A stretch of DNA of 64,000 nucleotides from BOG-908 sp965198915 (GTDB lineage Bacteria > Pseudomonadota > Alphaproteobacteria > Acetobacterales > Acetobacteraceae): positions 744,001-808,000 of the forward strand of contig CBDAQC010000004.1 of assembly GCA_965198915.1 (NCBI GenBank). The letters run 5' to 3'. The position numbers and the translations under genes are program-made. Below, piece by piece: positions 31,700 through 39,882 of the stretch. A model generated the notes under the pieces. The model searched no databases. It had not been told where the DNA came from and worked only from the letters and a program-made list of their open reading frames with translations. Every line of letters begins with the position of its first letter. The first letter of the stretch is position 1.

Positions 31700-33940
31700 T
31701 TACTCTCCCTGCGCCAGGGCAGCGGCCGCGCGGACCGGGTCGATATGGCGGTTCTGCTGGTTCCACAGCATGCGATAAACCGAGCAGCGGTCCAGCAGCA
31801 CGTCATGCGGGGCGACGTCGACCACCGCGCCGCGGTCCAGCACCATGATCAGGTCGCAATTCACCAGGCTGGACAGGCGGTGGGACACGATGACCATCGT
31901 GCGGCCCTTGCCTATGCGGGTCAGGTTGGCGTTGACCAGCGCCTCGCTCTCCGGGTCCAGCGCGGAGGTCGCCTCGTCCAGTATCATGATGCGCGGGTTG
32001 GTGATCAGCGCGCGCGCGATCGCCAGGCGCTGGCGCTGGCCGCCGGAGATGTTGGCCGAGCCTTCCTCGATCCAGGTGTCGTAGCCCTGGGGCATGCGCT
32101 CGATGAACTCTTCCGCACCTGCCAGGCGAGCGGCGCGCACCGCGTCCTCCAGTGTCAGGCCGGCGCGGCCGGCAGTGATGTTCTCGCGTATGGTGCCGCG
32201 GAACAGGAAGTTGTCCTGCAGCACCACGCCGAAGCTGCGGCGCAGATGGCTGAGGTTGATCTCGCGCAGCTCCGTGCCGTCGATACGAACGGCGCCGGAA
32301 TACTCGCGGTTGATGCCTTGCAGCAGGCGGGTAATCGTGGACTTGCCCGAGCCGGAGCGGCCGACCAGGCCCAGCATGGTGCCGGGCGGGATAGAGAAGT
32401 TGATCTTGTTCAGCGCAGGACGCTGGCCCAGCGGGTAGGTGAAGGTCACGTCCTCGAACGTAATCTGGCCCTCAAATTTCGGCCGCATGCCGTCATTATG
32501 CGCGCGCGTCTCGGTGGGGTTGTTCAGCACGCGGGCAATCTGGCCCACCGCGGTGCGCACCTCGTGGAAATCCTCCATCAAGCGGGCGAAGCCGATCAGC
32601 GGGGAGGCCACGCGGCCGGACAGGATCATGAAGGCGATTAGCGCGCCCTTGTCCACCGTGGTGTCGTTTTCCAGCGCGAGATAGCAGCCGAACAGCACCA
32701 CGCCGCGCGACATGAAAGTCTGCAGCGGGTCGATCATCGTCTGCGGCCAGTTGGACAGCCGGCCGGCAGCCAGGCGCCAGCGCCCGGCATCGGCCACGCG
32801 CTCGTCCCAGATCACCTTCTGCTGCGGCTCCAGCGCCAGCGACTTCACGGTGCGTATGCCGTATACCGTCTCCGACATCACCGCGCCCTTTTTGTGCTCG
32901 GCCTGTATGGCCTGGCCAACCAGAAGGCCGACTGGACGCAGGAAGATCATGATGATGGTGGCGATCAGGCCGGCGACCGCGATCGACACCCAGGCGAGCG
33001 TGGGCTCCATGTAGAACATGAACGGCACCATCACGATCAGCGTGAAGCCGTCCAGGAAGGTGAACAGCAGCTTGCCGGTGAGGAATTCCCGCACGCGGTA
33101 GACTTCGCGCAGCCGCGAAATCGTCTCACCGGCCTGGCTGCGCTCGAAGAAGTCCAGCGGCAAGGCCAGCAGGCGCCCGAACACCTGCAGGTTCAGCTTC
33201 ACGTCCAGCCTGGCCGACATCACCAGGATGATCTCGCGCCGTGCCCAGCCCAGCACCGCTTCGAAGAACATCATGACGACCATCATGATGGTGACCAGCG
33301 TGAAGGTGGACATCGAATTGTATTCGAGCACGCGGTCGATCGCCGCCATGATCATCAGCGCCGGGATGATGGCGAGCGCGGACAGGATGACCGAAGCGTA
33401 GCTGATCTGGCGCAGGAAGACCTTCTCCTCCAGCACCTTGCCGAAGATCCAGCCCAGGGTGAACGGCGCTTCACCCTCCGTCTGGCCGTACGGGCGCTTG
33501 ACGAGGATGACCTCGCCGCTCCACGCCTGCTCCAGCCGCAGCCGATCGACCGCCACCGGCGGCTCGGCATCGCGCGAGGTGGGGCTCTTGAGCCACACGA
33601 CGTCACGCGCCGGATCGGCGCCGACGATGAGGCCGGCGGTGCCGTCCTTCAGCATCAGCACCACGGGTGCCGCGTCCTTGAAGCGGAACAGGTCCCGCCA
33701 GGCGAGCTTCATGGCGCGCGCGACCAGGCCCTGGTCCCGCAGCCAGGTGACCAGAGAGGCGGGCGACGGATAGGGCTCGCCGGCCGGTCCGCGGAAGGCG
33801 GCCATGTCGAGATCGACGCCGTGGAAACGCGCGGCCGCCACGACCGCGCGCAGGCGCAGCTCTGTCGGCGTCAGCGCCTCGGAGGCGTCCGACTCAATCT
33901 GGAGCGGTTCGCCTTCGGGATTCAGGCTGGTCTCTGACAC
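31700..33940 (-). CDS. Type I secretion ABC transporter with degenerate C39-like domain
   Basis: A 746-residue half transporter of the HlyB type. Residues about 25-160 form a C39-peptidase-like domain, but I see no catalytic Cys, so it is the docking form found in RTX exporters rather than a protease. The transmembrane domain (about 185-470) follows. The ATPase has Walker A LVGRSGSGKST, signature SANISGGQRQRLAIARAL, Walker B IMILDEATSALDPESEAL and the H-loop VSHRLSS. It exports unfolded proteins directly out of the cell with HlyD and TolC. Start GTG at 33940. No RTX or other substrate gene is visible nearby. The 211-base gap 33941-34151 must carry its promoter. Confidence 0.92.
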   Translation of the reverse strand: MSETSLNPEGEPLQIESDASEALTPTELRLRAVVAAARFHGVDLDMAAFRGPAGEPYPSPASLVTWLRDQGLVARAMKLAWRDLFRFKDAAPVVLMLKDGTAGLIVGADPARDVVWLKSPTSRDAEPPVAVDRLRLEQAWSGEVILVKRPYGQTEGEAPFTLGWIFGKVLEEKVFLRQISYASVILSALAIIPALMIMAAIDRVLEYNSMSTFTLVTIMMVVMMFFEAVLGWARREIILVMSARLDVKLNLQVFGRLLALPLDFFERSQAGETISRLREVYRVREFLTGKLLFTFLDGFTLIVMVPFMFYMEPTLAWVSIAVAGLIATIIMIFLRPVGLLVGQAIQAEHKKGAVMSETVYGIRTVKSLALEPQQKVIWDERVADAGRWRLAAGRLSNWPQTMIDPLQTFMSRGVVLFGCYLALENDTTVDKGALIAFMILSGRVASPLIGFARLMEDFHEVRTAVGQIARVLNNPTETRAHNDGMRPKFEGQITFEDVTFTYPLGQRPALNKINFSIPPGTMLGLVGRSGSGKSTITRLLQGINREYSGAVRIDGTELREINLSHLRRSFGVVLQDNFLFRGTIRENITAGRAGLTLEDAVRAARLAGAEEFIERMPQGYDTWIEEGSANISGGQRQRLAIARALITNPRIMILDEATSALDPESEALVNANLTRIGKGRTMVIVSHRLSSLVNCDLIMVLDRGAVVDVAPHDVLLDRCSVYRMLWNQQNRHIDPVRAAAALAQGE

Positions 33941-34151
33941 GATCGATCGGTCCTCTGGATTGGCCTTTTGGGCGGAAAATCAGGCTAAAACACGTCAGAT
34001 TGGCCGCTGTGGCACCGGAAAACCGGGGTTTGCTCGGCCTCGCTCACCACCTCCTTACCACGGGTTGGTTCAGAGAGGCATAATTTTCGCCGGGTTGGCT
34101 GGCCTGTTCCGCCTGCGTGTCGTTAAATCAGCAACTGCGGGAGACCATGCG

Positions 34152-34679
34152 TTGCAAATCCACACCGCCGAGGTTGCCGACACCCCGGAAATCCAGGCGA
34201 TCTACGCCCACCACGTGCTGGCCGGCACCGGGACCTTCGAGGAGGTGCCCCCGAGCATCGAGGCAATGGCGGAGCGGCACGCGGCGGGGCTGCGCGCCGG
34301 CTATGCCTGGGTGGTGGCGCGCGATGCGACCGGGGTGCTGGGCTTCGGCTATTACGGCGCGTTCCGGCACCGCAGCGCCTATGACTGGACGGTGGAGGAC
34401 AGTGTGTATGTGCGCGAGGACGTGCGCGGCATGGGGGTGGGCAAGGGCATCGTGGCCGAGCTGCTCGTCCGGGCGGAGGCGTCCGGCTTCCGCCAGATGC
34501 TGGCGCTAATCGGCGACAGCGACAACATCGGCTCGATCGGCATGCATTCCAGCCTGGGCTTCCAGCGCGCGGGCGTGATGCGGGCCTGCGGGGTGAAGTT
34601 CGGGCGGTGGCTGGACGTGGTGATCATGCAGCGCGCGCTGGGGGTGGGGGACGCGGACGTGCCTGGGCGTGGTGGCTAA
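34152..34679 (+). CDS. GNAT acetyltransferase, phosphinothricin-acetyltransferase-like
   Basis: A 175-residue GNAT protein of the PAT/Bar type. The N-terminal TPEIQAIYAHHVLAGTGTFE matches the PAT substrate region; GYYGAFRHRSAYDWTVEDSV and VYVREDVRGMGVGKGIVAEL (acetyl-CoA loop) follow, ending in MHSSLGFQRAGVMRACGVKF. Such enzymes N-acetylate phosphinothricin, methionine sulfone or other amino acids. The TTG at 34152 is chosen because GGGAGA lies 7 bases upstream and the length then equals that of known PATs; the open frame to 33804 is non-coding in style. Confidence 0.82.
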   Translation: MQIHTAEVADTPEIQAIYAHHVLAGTGTFEEVPPSIEAMAERHAAGLRAGYAWVVARDATGVLGFGYYGAFRHRSAYDWTVEDSVYVREDVRGMGVGKGIVAELLVRAEASGFRQMLALIGDSDNIGSIGMHSSLGFQRAGVMRACGVKFGRWLDVVIMQRALGVGDADVPGRGG

Positions 34680-34680
34680 G

Positions 34681-34720
34681 GCAGGCCTTTCTTCCTGAAG
34701 AGAAGCGAAAAACGTTTGGT
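34681..34720. repeat. Degenerate inverted-repeat arm
   Basis: GCAGGCCTTTCTTCCTGAAG followed by AGAAGCGAAAAACGTTTGGT is a mutated left arm starting one base after the acetyltransferase stop codon (34677-34679). The usual CCCTCGCGG-type interior follows, but no right arm is recognisable before 34767. Confidence 0.5.
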
Positions 34721-34766
34721 CCCTCGCGGCGGCGGCTGAGGCGGCCGTTACAGGAGGGGACGCTTG

Positions 34767-35087
34767 CTACTCCTCCAGGCGGAAGCAGGCGCTGGCGACC
34801 GGGTCCGTTCGCAGCGCTTCCAGCAGCATCGCCTTGCCGGCCGCCGTGTGCGTGACCGCGACCACGCCTTGGAAGAAGGCCACCCTGCCGCGCGCACGGT
34901 CCTGCAGCAGCGACGCGAGTGCCACGCCTGCCGGATTGCGGGCGGCACAGCAGGCGCAGCCGGCCGGATGGGCCTGAGCCGGGGCGAAATGCTCGCCTTC
35001 CCGGAACGCCGCCTGTCCCTCCGCCACCTCGCCCGTCCCGGCGAGACGGACCGGAACCCGCATGTCCAGCTTTGCCATGCTTGCCAT
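34767..35087 (-). CDS. Small protein resembling the central part of CobW/YjiA GTPases
   Basis: A 106-residue protein. Its core reads CACCAARNPAGVALASLLQD, RARGRVAFFQGVVAVTH and LLEALRTDPVASACFRLE. This is very like the CxCC metal motif region of CobW/YjiA G3E GTPases, in which CICCTVRGDL is followed by an Arg-rich helix, FDRVVIETTG and a TDP..A.RYRL segment. The P-loop region and the C-terminal domain are absent, and VTHTA replaces the ETTG switch. It could be a small metal-binding derivative or a remnant. The start may be 35087 or the ATG three codons later. It is divergent from the ArsR/methyltransferase gene (31 bases between starts). Confidence 0.5.
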   Translation of the reverse strand: MASMAKLDMRVPVRLAGTGEVAEGQAAFREGEHFAPAQAHPAGCACCAARNPAGVALASLLQDRARGRVAFFQGVVAVTHTAAGKAMLLEALRTDPVASACFRLEE

Positions 35088-35118
35088 AAAGCTAGCCTTA
35101 TATATTTATACAAGACGT

Positions 35119-36135
35119 ATGGAACAGCTTCTCCCCATCCTGGGCGCGCTTGCCGACCCAACGCGGCTGCGACTTCTGGCGCTGGCCGGGCGGGGCACGT
35201 TCTGCGTCAACGATTTCTGCGAGGTGCTGGGGCAGAGCCAGCCCCGCCTGTCCCGCCATTTGCGGGTGATGTGCGAGGCGGGGTTGCTGGAGCGCGTGCG
35301 CGAGGGGGCCAACGCCTGGTTTACGCTGGCCCAAGGCGAGGCGGGCGGGCTGGCGCGCGACGTGCTGCGCCGGCTGCCGCAGGACGACCCGCTGGTGGCG
35401 GCCGACCGGCGGGGGGCGGCGCGCGTGCTGTCCGAGCGTGCGCGCGTGGCTTCCGACACCTTCCGCCGCCAGGGGGCCGACTGGGACGAGATGCGCGCGC
35501 TGGGCCTGCCCGCCGCAGACATAGAGGCACGGCTGGTGGAGCTTCTGCCGGCGGGCCGGCTGGGGCGCGTGCTGGACGTGGGCACCGGCACCGGGCGGCT
35601 GCTGGAATTGCTGGCGCCCAGGATCGGCGCGGGGCTTGGCGTGGATGCAAGCCGGGCGATGCTGGCGCTGGCCCGCGTGCGGCTGGCGGACGCCGCCTAC
35701 GCGCATTGCCAGTTCCGCCTGGCCGACATGTGCGCCCTGCCCCTGGCGGATGCGAGCTACGACCTGGTGGTGTTGCAGATGGTGCTGCATTACGCCGAGG
35801 CGCCGGCAGCCGTGCTGGTCGAAGCCGCGCGCGTGCTGGCCCCTGGCGGCCGGCTGGTGGTGGTTGATCTGGCCACGCATGGCGAGCGTGCGCTGCTGGC
35901 GCAGATGGGCCACACGGCGTGCGGGTTTTCCGACGAGACGATGCGGGCGCTGCTGGCGGACGCCGGGCTTCTGGTGAGCGCGCCGGTTTCGGCCGGCGAT
36001 GAGGGCGTGCTGCGCGTGCGCATCTGGCAAGGCGAAGGAAGCAAGCAGTCCTTTTTTGAAAAAAAGGACCAAGAAGTTTTTGCTCCGTTCGCTGCCGCCG
36101 GCGCGCATGCTCGCCGGACAGAAACGACTGCTTGA
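35119..36135 (+). CDS. ArsR-family regulator fused to SAM methyltransferase
   Basis: A 338-residue fusion. Residues about 1-95 are an ArsR-type winged helix (LGALADPTRLRLLALAGRGT, GQSQPRLSRHLRVMCEAGLL). Residues about 140-300 are a class I methyltransferase (VLDVGTGTGRLLELLAPRIG, VVLQMVLHYAEAPAAVLVEA). In alphaproteobacteria this fusion usually heads the met locus, followed by metF and metH. Here metF is missing. The ordinary protein would end near residue 307; the last 31 residues or so (FFEKKDQEVF and onward) are encoded by the left arm and interior of a repeat element, so the natural stop has been replaced. A GGA-type Shine-Dalgarno is not evident. Confidence 0.85.
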   Translation: MEQLLPILGALADPTRLRLLALAGRGTFCVNDFCEVLGQSQPRLSRHLRVMCEAGLLERVREGANAWFTLAQGEAGGLARDVLRRLPQDDPLVAADRRGAARVLSERARVASDTFRRQGADWDEMRALGLPAADIEARLVELLPAGRLGRVLDVGTGTGRLLELLAPRIGAGLGVDASRAMLALARVRLADAAYAHCQFRLADMCALPLADASYDLVVLQMVLHYAEAPAAVLVEAARVLAPGGRLVVVDLATHGERALLAQMGHTACGFSDETMRALLADAGLLVSAPVSAGDEGVLRVRIWQGEGSKQSFFEKKDQEVFAPFAAAGAHARRTETTA

Positions 36136-36194
36136 ACTGCGTCAGTTCAAAAGTTTTTTGCTTCTTTTTTGCAAAAAAGAAGGCCTTCCTTCCT
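36041..36194. repeat. Inverted-repeat element, mixed arms, overlapping a coding end
   Basis: Left arm 36041-36082 is the variant form GCAAGCAGTCCTTTTTTG then AAAAAAAGGACC; right arm 36148-36194 is the ordinary type A form ending AAAAAAGAAGGCCTTCCTT. It overlaps the last 95 bases of the ArsR/methyltransferase CDS and ends 20 bases before the metH TTG start. Confidence 0.85.
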
Positions 36195-36214
36195 TACTTC
36201 CTTGAGGCGCCACC

Positions 36215-39200
36215 TTGACCAGACCCCACCTACTAGAAGCGCTACGCGACCAGGTCCTGCTATGCGACGGCGGCACGGGCAGCCGCGTGCAGAGCATGGA
36301 TCTGGATACCGAGCGCGACTATTGGGGCCAGGAAAACTGCACGGACGTGCTGAACCTGTCGCGCCCGGACCTGGTGCGCGAAATCGCGCGTGGCTACTAC
36401 GCGGCCGGCGCGGACATGGTGGAGACGAACACGTTCGGCGCGTCGCCGATTACGCTGGGCGAGTTCGGGCTGGAGGCGCGCGCGCGGGAGATAAACCGGA
36501 TTGCCGCCGAGCTGGCCAGGGAAGTGGCCGACGAGTTCGCCGACGGGCGGCATCGCTGGGTGCTGGGCGGCGTGGGGCCGGGGACGAAGCTGCCGAGCCT
36601 GGGCAACATCGATTACGACACGCTGGAAGCCGGGCTGGCGGAGCAGTGCCGCGGGCTGATGGATGGCGGCGTGGACGCATTCCTGATCGAGACGTGCCAG
36701 GACACGCTGCAGATAAAGGCCGCGGTGAACGGGGCGAAGATCGCGCGTGCGGAAGCCAAGCGCGACACGCCGATCTTCGTGCAAGTGACGGTGGAGACCA
36801 CGGGCACCCTGCTGGTGGGGCCCGATATTGCGACGGCGGCGACGGTCGTGCATGCGCTGGACGTGCCGCTGCTCGGGCTGAACTGTGCCACGGGACCGCA
36901 GGAGATGGCCGAGCACATACGCTGGCTGTCGGCGAACTGGCCAGGGCTGCTCAGCGTGCAGCCGAATGCGGGCCTGCCGGAGTTGGTGGACGGGGCCACG
37001 CGCTATCCGCTTGGGGCCGCGGAGATGGCGAGCTGGGTGGAGCGGTTCGTGGCCGAGGACGGGCTGAACCTGATAGGCGGGTGTTGCGGCACGGACGTGC
37101 CGCACATACAGGCGCTGGACGCGATGTTGCGCCGACGCGGCGAGGGGTTCCGGCCGGTGCCGATACAGCGGAAATCCTATTGGGTGCCGTCTGTGGCCAG
37201 CCTGTATAGCGCGACACCTTTGCGGCAGGACAACAGCTTCTTCTCGATCGGCGAACGCTGCAACGCAAACGGGTCCAAGAAGTGGCGCGAGCTGCAGGAG
37301 GCCGGCGACTGGGACGGCTGCGTGAGCGTGGGGCGCGAGCAGGCGGCGGAAGGCAGCAACTCGCTCGACGTGTGCACGGCTTTCGTCGGGCGCGACGAGA
37401 AATCCGAGATGGACGAAGTGATACGCCGGTTCACCAATTCGGTGAACGTGCCGCTGGTGATCGACAGCACGGAGACGCCGGTGATCGCCAGCGCGCTGAA
37501 GCTGCATGGCGGCAAGCCGATCATCAACTCTATCAACTTCGAGGATGGCGAGGCGGCGGCAACGGATCGCCTGGTGCTGGCAAAGAAGTTCGGCGCGGCG
37601 GTGATCGCGCTGACCATCGACGAGACGGGGATGGCGAAGACCGCGGAAGACAAGCTGCGTATCGCCGAGCGATTGGTCGCGTTTGCCTGCGACAAGCACG
37701 GCCTGCCGCAGAGCGACCTGCTGATAGACCCGCTGACTTTCACCATCGCCACCGGCAACGAGGACGACCGCAAGCTGGCGGAATGGACGCTCGACGGCAT
37801 CAGGATGATCCGCGACAAGTTTCCCGATATCCAGATAATCCTCGGCCTGTCCAACGTGAGTTTCGGCCTGAACGCGGCGGCGCGCGCCGTGCTGAACAGC
37901 GTGTTTCTGGACCACGCGGTGCGCGCCGGCATGACCGGCGCCATCGTGCATGTCAGCAAGATACGGCCGCTGCATTTGATCTCCGCCGAGGAGGTTGAGG
38001 TGGCCGAGGACCTGATCTTCGACCGCAGGCGCGAGGGCTACGATCCGTTGCAGCGCCTGTTGGCACTTTTCGCGGATCGCAAGGCGGCGGAGGCCACCAA
38101 GCGGGTGAAGAGCGCTACCGTTGAAGGCCGCCTGAAAGACCGCATCGTGGATGGCGACCGCAAGGGGCTGGAGGCGGAGCTGGACGACGCTCTGGTGACG
38201 CACAAGCCGCTGGAAATCATCAACGACATATTGCTCGGCGGCATGAAAGTGGTGGGCGAGCTGTTCGGCGCCGGCAAGATGCAGTTGCCGTTCGTGCTGC
38301 AGTCGGCGGAGACGATGAAGGCGGCGGTGGCCTACCTGGAGCCGCTGATGGAGCGCATCGAGGGCCAGGAGAAGGGCACCATCGTGCTGGCCACCGTGAA
38401 GGGCGACGTGCACGACATCGGCAAGAACCTGGTCGACATCATCCTGACGAATAACGGCTACCGCGTGGTCAACCTCGGCATCAAGGTGAAGCTGGCGGAC
38501 ATGGTGGAAGCCGCGCGCGAACACCGCGCGCACGCCATAGGCATGAGCGGGCTGCTGGTGAAATCCACCGTCATCATGCGCGAGAATTTGGAGGAGATGA
38601 GCCGGCAGGGGCTGGAGATACCCGTGCTGCTGGGGGGTGCCGCGCTGACGCGCAACTACGTGGAGGACGACTGCGTGGCGGCGTACGCCAGCGGCCGCGT
38701 GGCCTATGCGCGTGACGCGTTCGACGGGCTGCATTTGATGGACCGCGTAACCGGTAACGGGTTCGACGATTACCTGTCCGCGCTGCAGGCCAAGCGCAGC
38801 GGCAAGGCGAAGAACACCAAGCGCAGCATCGGCCGTGCGGACGAACGCGCCTGGCGGCCGATCGACGTAGCCCAGGTGCAGGCGCGGCGGCGGCGGCTGA
38901 CACAGGACGTGCCGGTGGTGGAGCCGCCGTTCTGGGGCGCGCGCGTGTTGAGCGCGCCGGCCAAGGCGGTGGTGCCGTTCCTCAATGAACGCAGCCTGTA
39001 CCAGTTCCAGTGGGGCTTCCGGAAACAGGGCAAGAACCTGGACGATTTTCTTGGCTGGGCGAAGCAGGAGCTGCGGCCGATCATGAAGCGCATGCTGGCG
39101 CTGTGCGAGGCCGAGAACATCCTCAAGCCGCAGGCGATCTACGGCTATTGGAAGGCCGCCGGCCAGGGCAACGACCTGATCCTGTTCGACCAGGACGGCA

Positions 39201-39703
39201 GCACGGAAGTGGCCCGCTTCAGCCTGCCGCGCCAGCCGAAGGAGGACGGCGAGTGCATCGCCGATTTCTTCCGTGATGTGGATGAAGCCGAACGCGACGT
39301 GATCGGCCTGCAGGTGGTCACAGTCGGCCAGGCCGCCAGCGACACCGCACGCGTGTGGTTCGAGGACAACCGTTACCAGGACTACCTCTACCTGCACGGC
39401 CTGTCGGTGGAGATGGCCGAAGCCATGGCGGAATACGTGCACAAGCGGATGCGCGCGGAGCTGGGCTTTGCCGGCGAGGACGACCGCGACCTGGAAAAGA
39501 TGCTGAGCCAGGGTTATCGCGGCTCCCGCTACTCGTTCGGCTATCCGGCGTGCCCCCGCGTGGAGGATCAGGACAAGCTGCTGGCACTGCTGGATGCGGA
39601 GCGCATCGGGGTGTCGCTATCCGATGAGTCGCAGTTGCACCCGGAGCAGAGCACGAGCGCTATCGTGGTGATCAACCCGCATGCGAAGTATTTTTCGGTG
39701 TAA
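36215..39703 (+). CDS. metH: Cobalamin-dependent methionine synthase
   Basis: A 1162-residue MetH, a full single chain. The homocysteine domain (about 1-320) has LLCDGGTGSRVQSMDLD and the zinc cysteines in LNCATG and GGCCGTD. The methyl-tetrahydrofolate domain (about 345-610) has SIGERCNANGSKKW and LIDPLTFTIATG. The B12 domain (about 640-880) has the cobalt ligand His near 733 in KGDVHDIGKNL. The reactivation domain (about 900-1162) has YRGSRYSFGYPACPRVEDQ. It methylates homocysteine to methionine. The start is TTG at 36215; MTRPHLLEALRDQVLLCDGG aligns with family N-termini. A repeat element separates it from the ArsR/methyltransferase gene, and another starts right after its stop. Confidence 0.96.
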   Translation: MTRPHLLEALRDQVLLCDGGTGSRVQSMDLDTERDYWGQENCTDVLNLSRPDLVREIARGYYAAGADMVETNTFGASPITLGEFGLEARAREINRIAAELAREVADEFADGRHRWVLGGVGPGTKLPSLGNIDYDTLEAGLAEQCRGLMDGGVDAFLIETCQDTLQIKAAVNGAKIARAEAKRDTPIFVQVTVETTGTLLVGPDIATAATVVHALDVPLLGLNCATGPQEMAEHIRWLSANWPGLLSVQPNAGLPELVDGATRYPLGAAEMASWVERFVAEDGLNLIGGCCGTDVPHIQALDAMLRRRGEGFRPVPIQRKSYWVPSVASLYSATPLRQDNSFFSIGERCNANGSKKWRELQEAGDWDGCVSVGREQAAEGSNSLDVCTAFVGRDEKSEMDEVIRRFTNSVNVPLVIDSTETPVIASALKLHGGKPIINSINFEDGEAAATDRLVLAKKFGAAVIALTIDETGMAKTAEDKLRIAERLVAFACDKHGLPQSDLLIDPLTFTIATGNEDDRKLAEWTLDGIRMIRDKFPDIQIILGLSNVSFGLNAAARAVLNSVFLDHAVRAGMTGAIVHVSKIRPLHLISAEEVEVAEDLIFDRRREGYDPLQRLLALFADRKAAEATKRVKSATVEGRLKDRIVDGDRKGLEAELDDALVTHKPLEIINDILLGGMKVVGELFGAGKMQLPFVLQSAETMKAAVAYLEPLMERIEGQEKGTIVLATVKGDVHDIGKNLVDIILTNNGYRVVNLGIKVKLADMVEAAREHRAHAIGMSGLLVKSTVIMRENLEEMSRQGLEIPVLLGGAALTRNYVEDDCVAAYASGRVAYARDAFDGLHLMDRVTGNGFDDYLSALQAKRSGKAKNTKRSIGRADERAWRPIDVAQVQARRRRLTQDVPVVEPPFWGARVLSAPAKAVVPFLNERSLYQFQWGFRKQGKNLDDFLGWAKQELRPIMKRMLALCEAENILKPQAIYGYWKAAGQGNDLILFDQDGSTEVARFSLPRQPKEDGECIADFFRDVDEAERDVIGLQVVTVGQAASDTARVWFEDNRYQDYLYLHGLSVEMAEAMAEYVHKRMRAELGFAGEDDRDLEKMLSQGYRGSRYSFGYPACPRVEDQDKLLALLDAERIGVSLSDESQLHPEQSTSAIVVINPHAKYFSV

Positions 39704-39875
39704 GCGAGGCCTTCTTTTCTGAAGAAAAGAAGCAAAAGACTTTTATCTGTCCGCCTGCATCGGCGCGCGCGCATATTCTGCAGGTAACCGCATCGGCACA
39801 GCTTGCGCGTGCGCCGATGCAGCGGTCAGGAAAAAAAGTCTTTTGCTTCTTTTCTTCAGAAAAGAAGGCCTTGCT
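39704..39875. repeat. Inverted-repeat element, type A, between converging metH and mtnP
   Basis: Begins at the base after the metH stop codon. Arms at 39704-39744 and 39832-39875, with C/G changes that keep pairing (CTTTTCTGAAGAAAAG in the left, CTTTTCTTCAGAAAAG in the right). The interior extends the pairing with CGCCTGCATCGGCGCGCGCG against GCGCGTGCGCCGATGCAGCGG. The mtnP stop lies 7 bases beyond. The paired changes suggest the hairpin is kept. Confidence 0.9.
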
Positions 39876-39882
39876 TACCTTC

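Noticed and set aside
34152..34679. Phosphinothricin-acetyltransferase-like gene as self-resistance for a phosphinate natural product made by the PEP mutase cluster
   Set aside because: It is 20-30 kb away with housekeeping genes between, PAT-like GNATs are common in bacteria without such products, and no phosphinate-specific biosynthesis genes are present.
35062..35118. Upstream extension of the ArsR/methyltransferase gene
   Set aside because: It overlaps the divergent CobW-like start region and adds a non-conserved segment; the ATG at 35119 begins the winged-helix domain normally.
36260..39442. 1060-codon minus-strand open frame opposite metH
   Set aside because: Antisense shadow of metH; composition rich in His, Gln and Arg with no recognisable domain.
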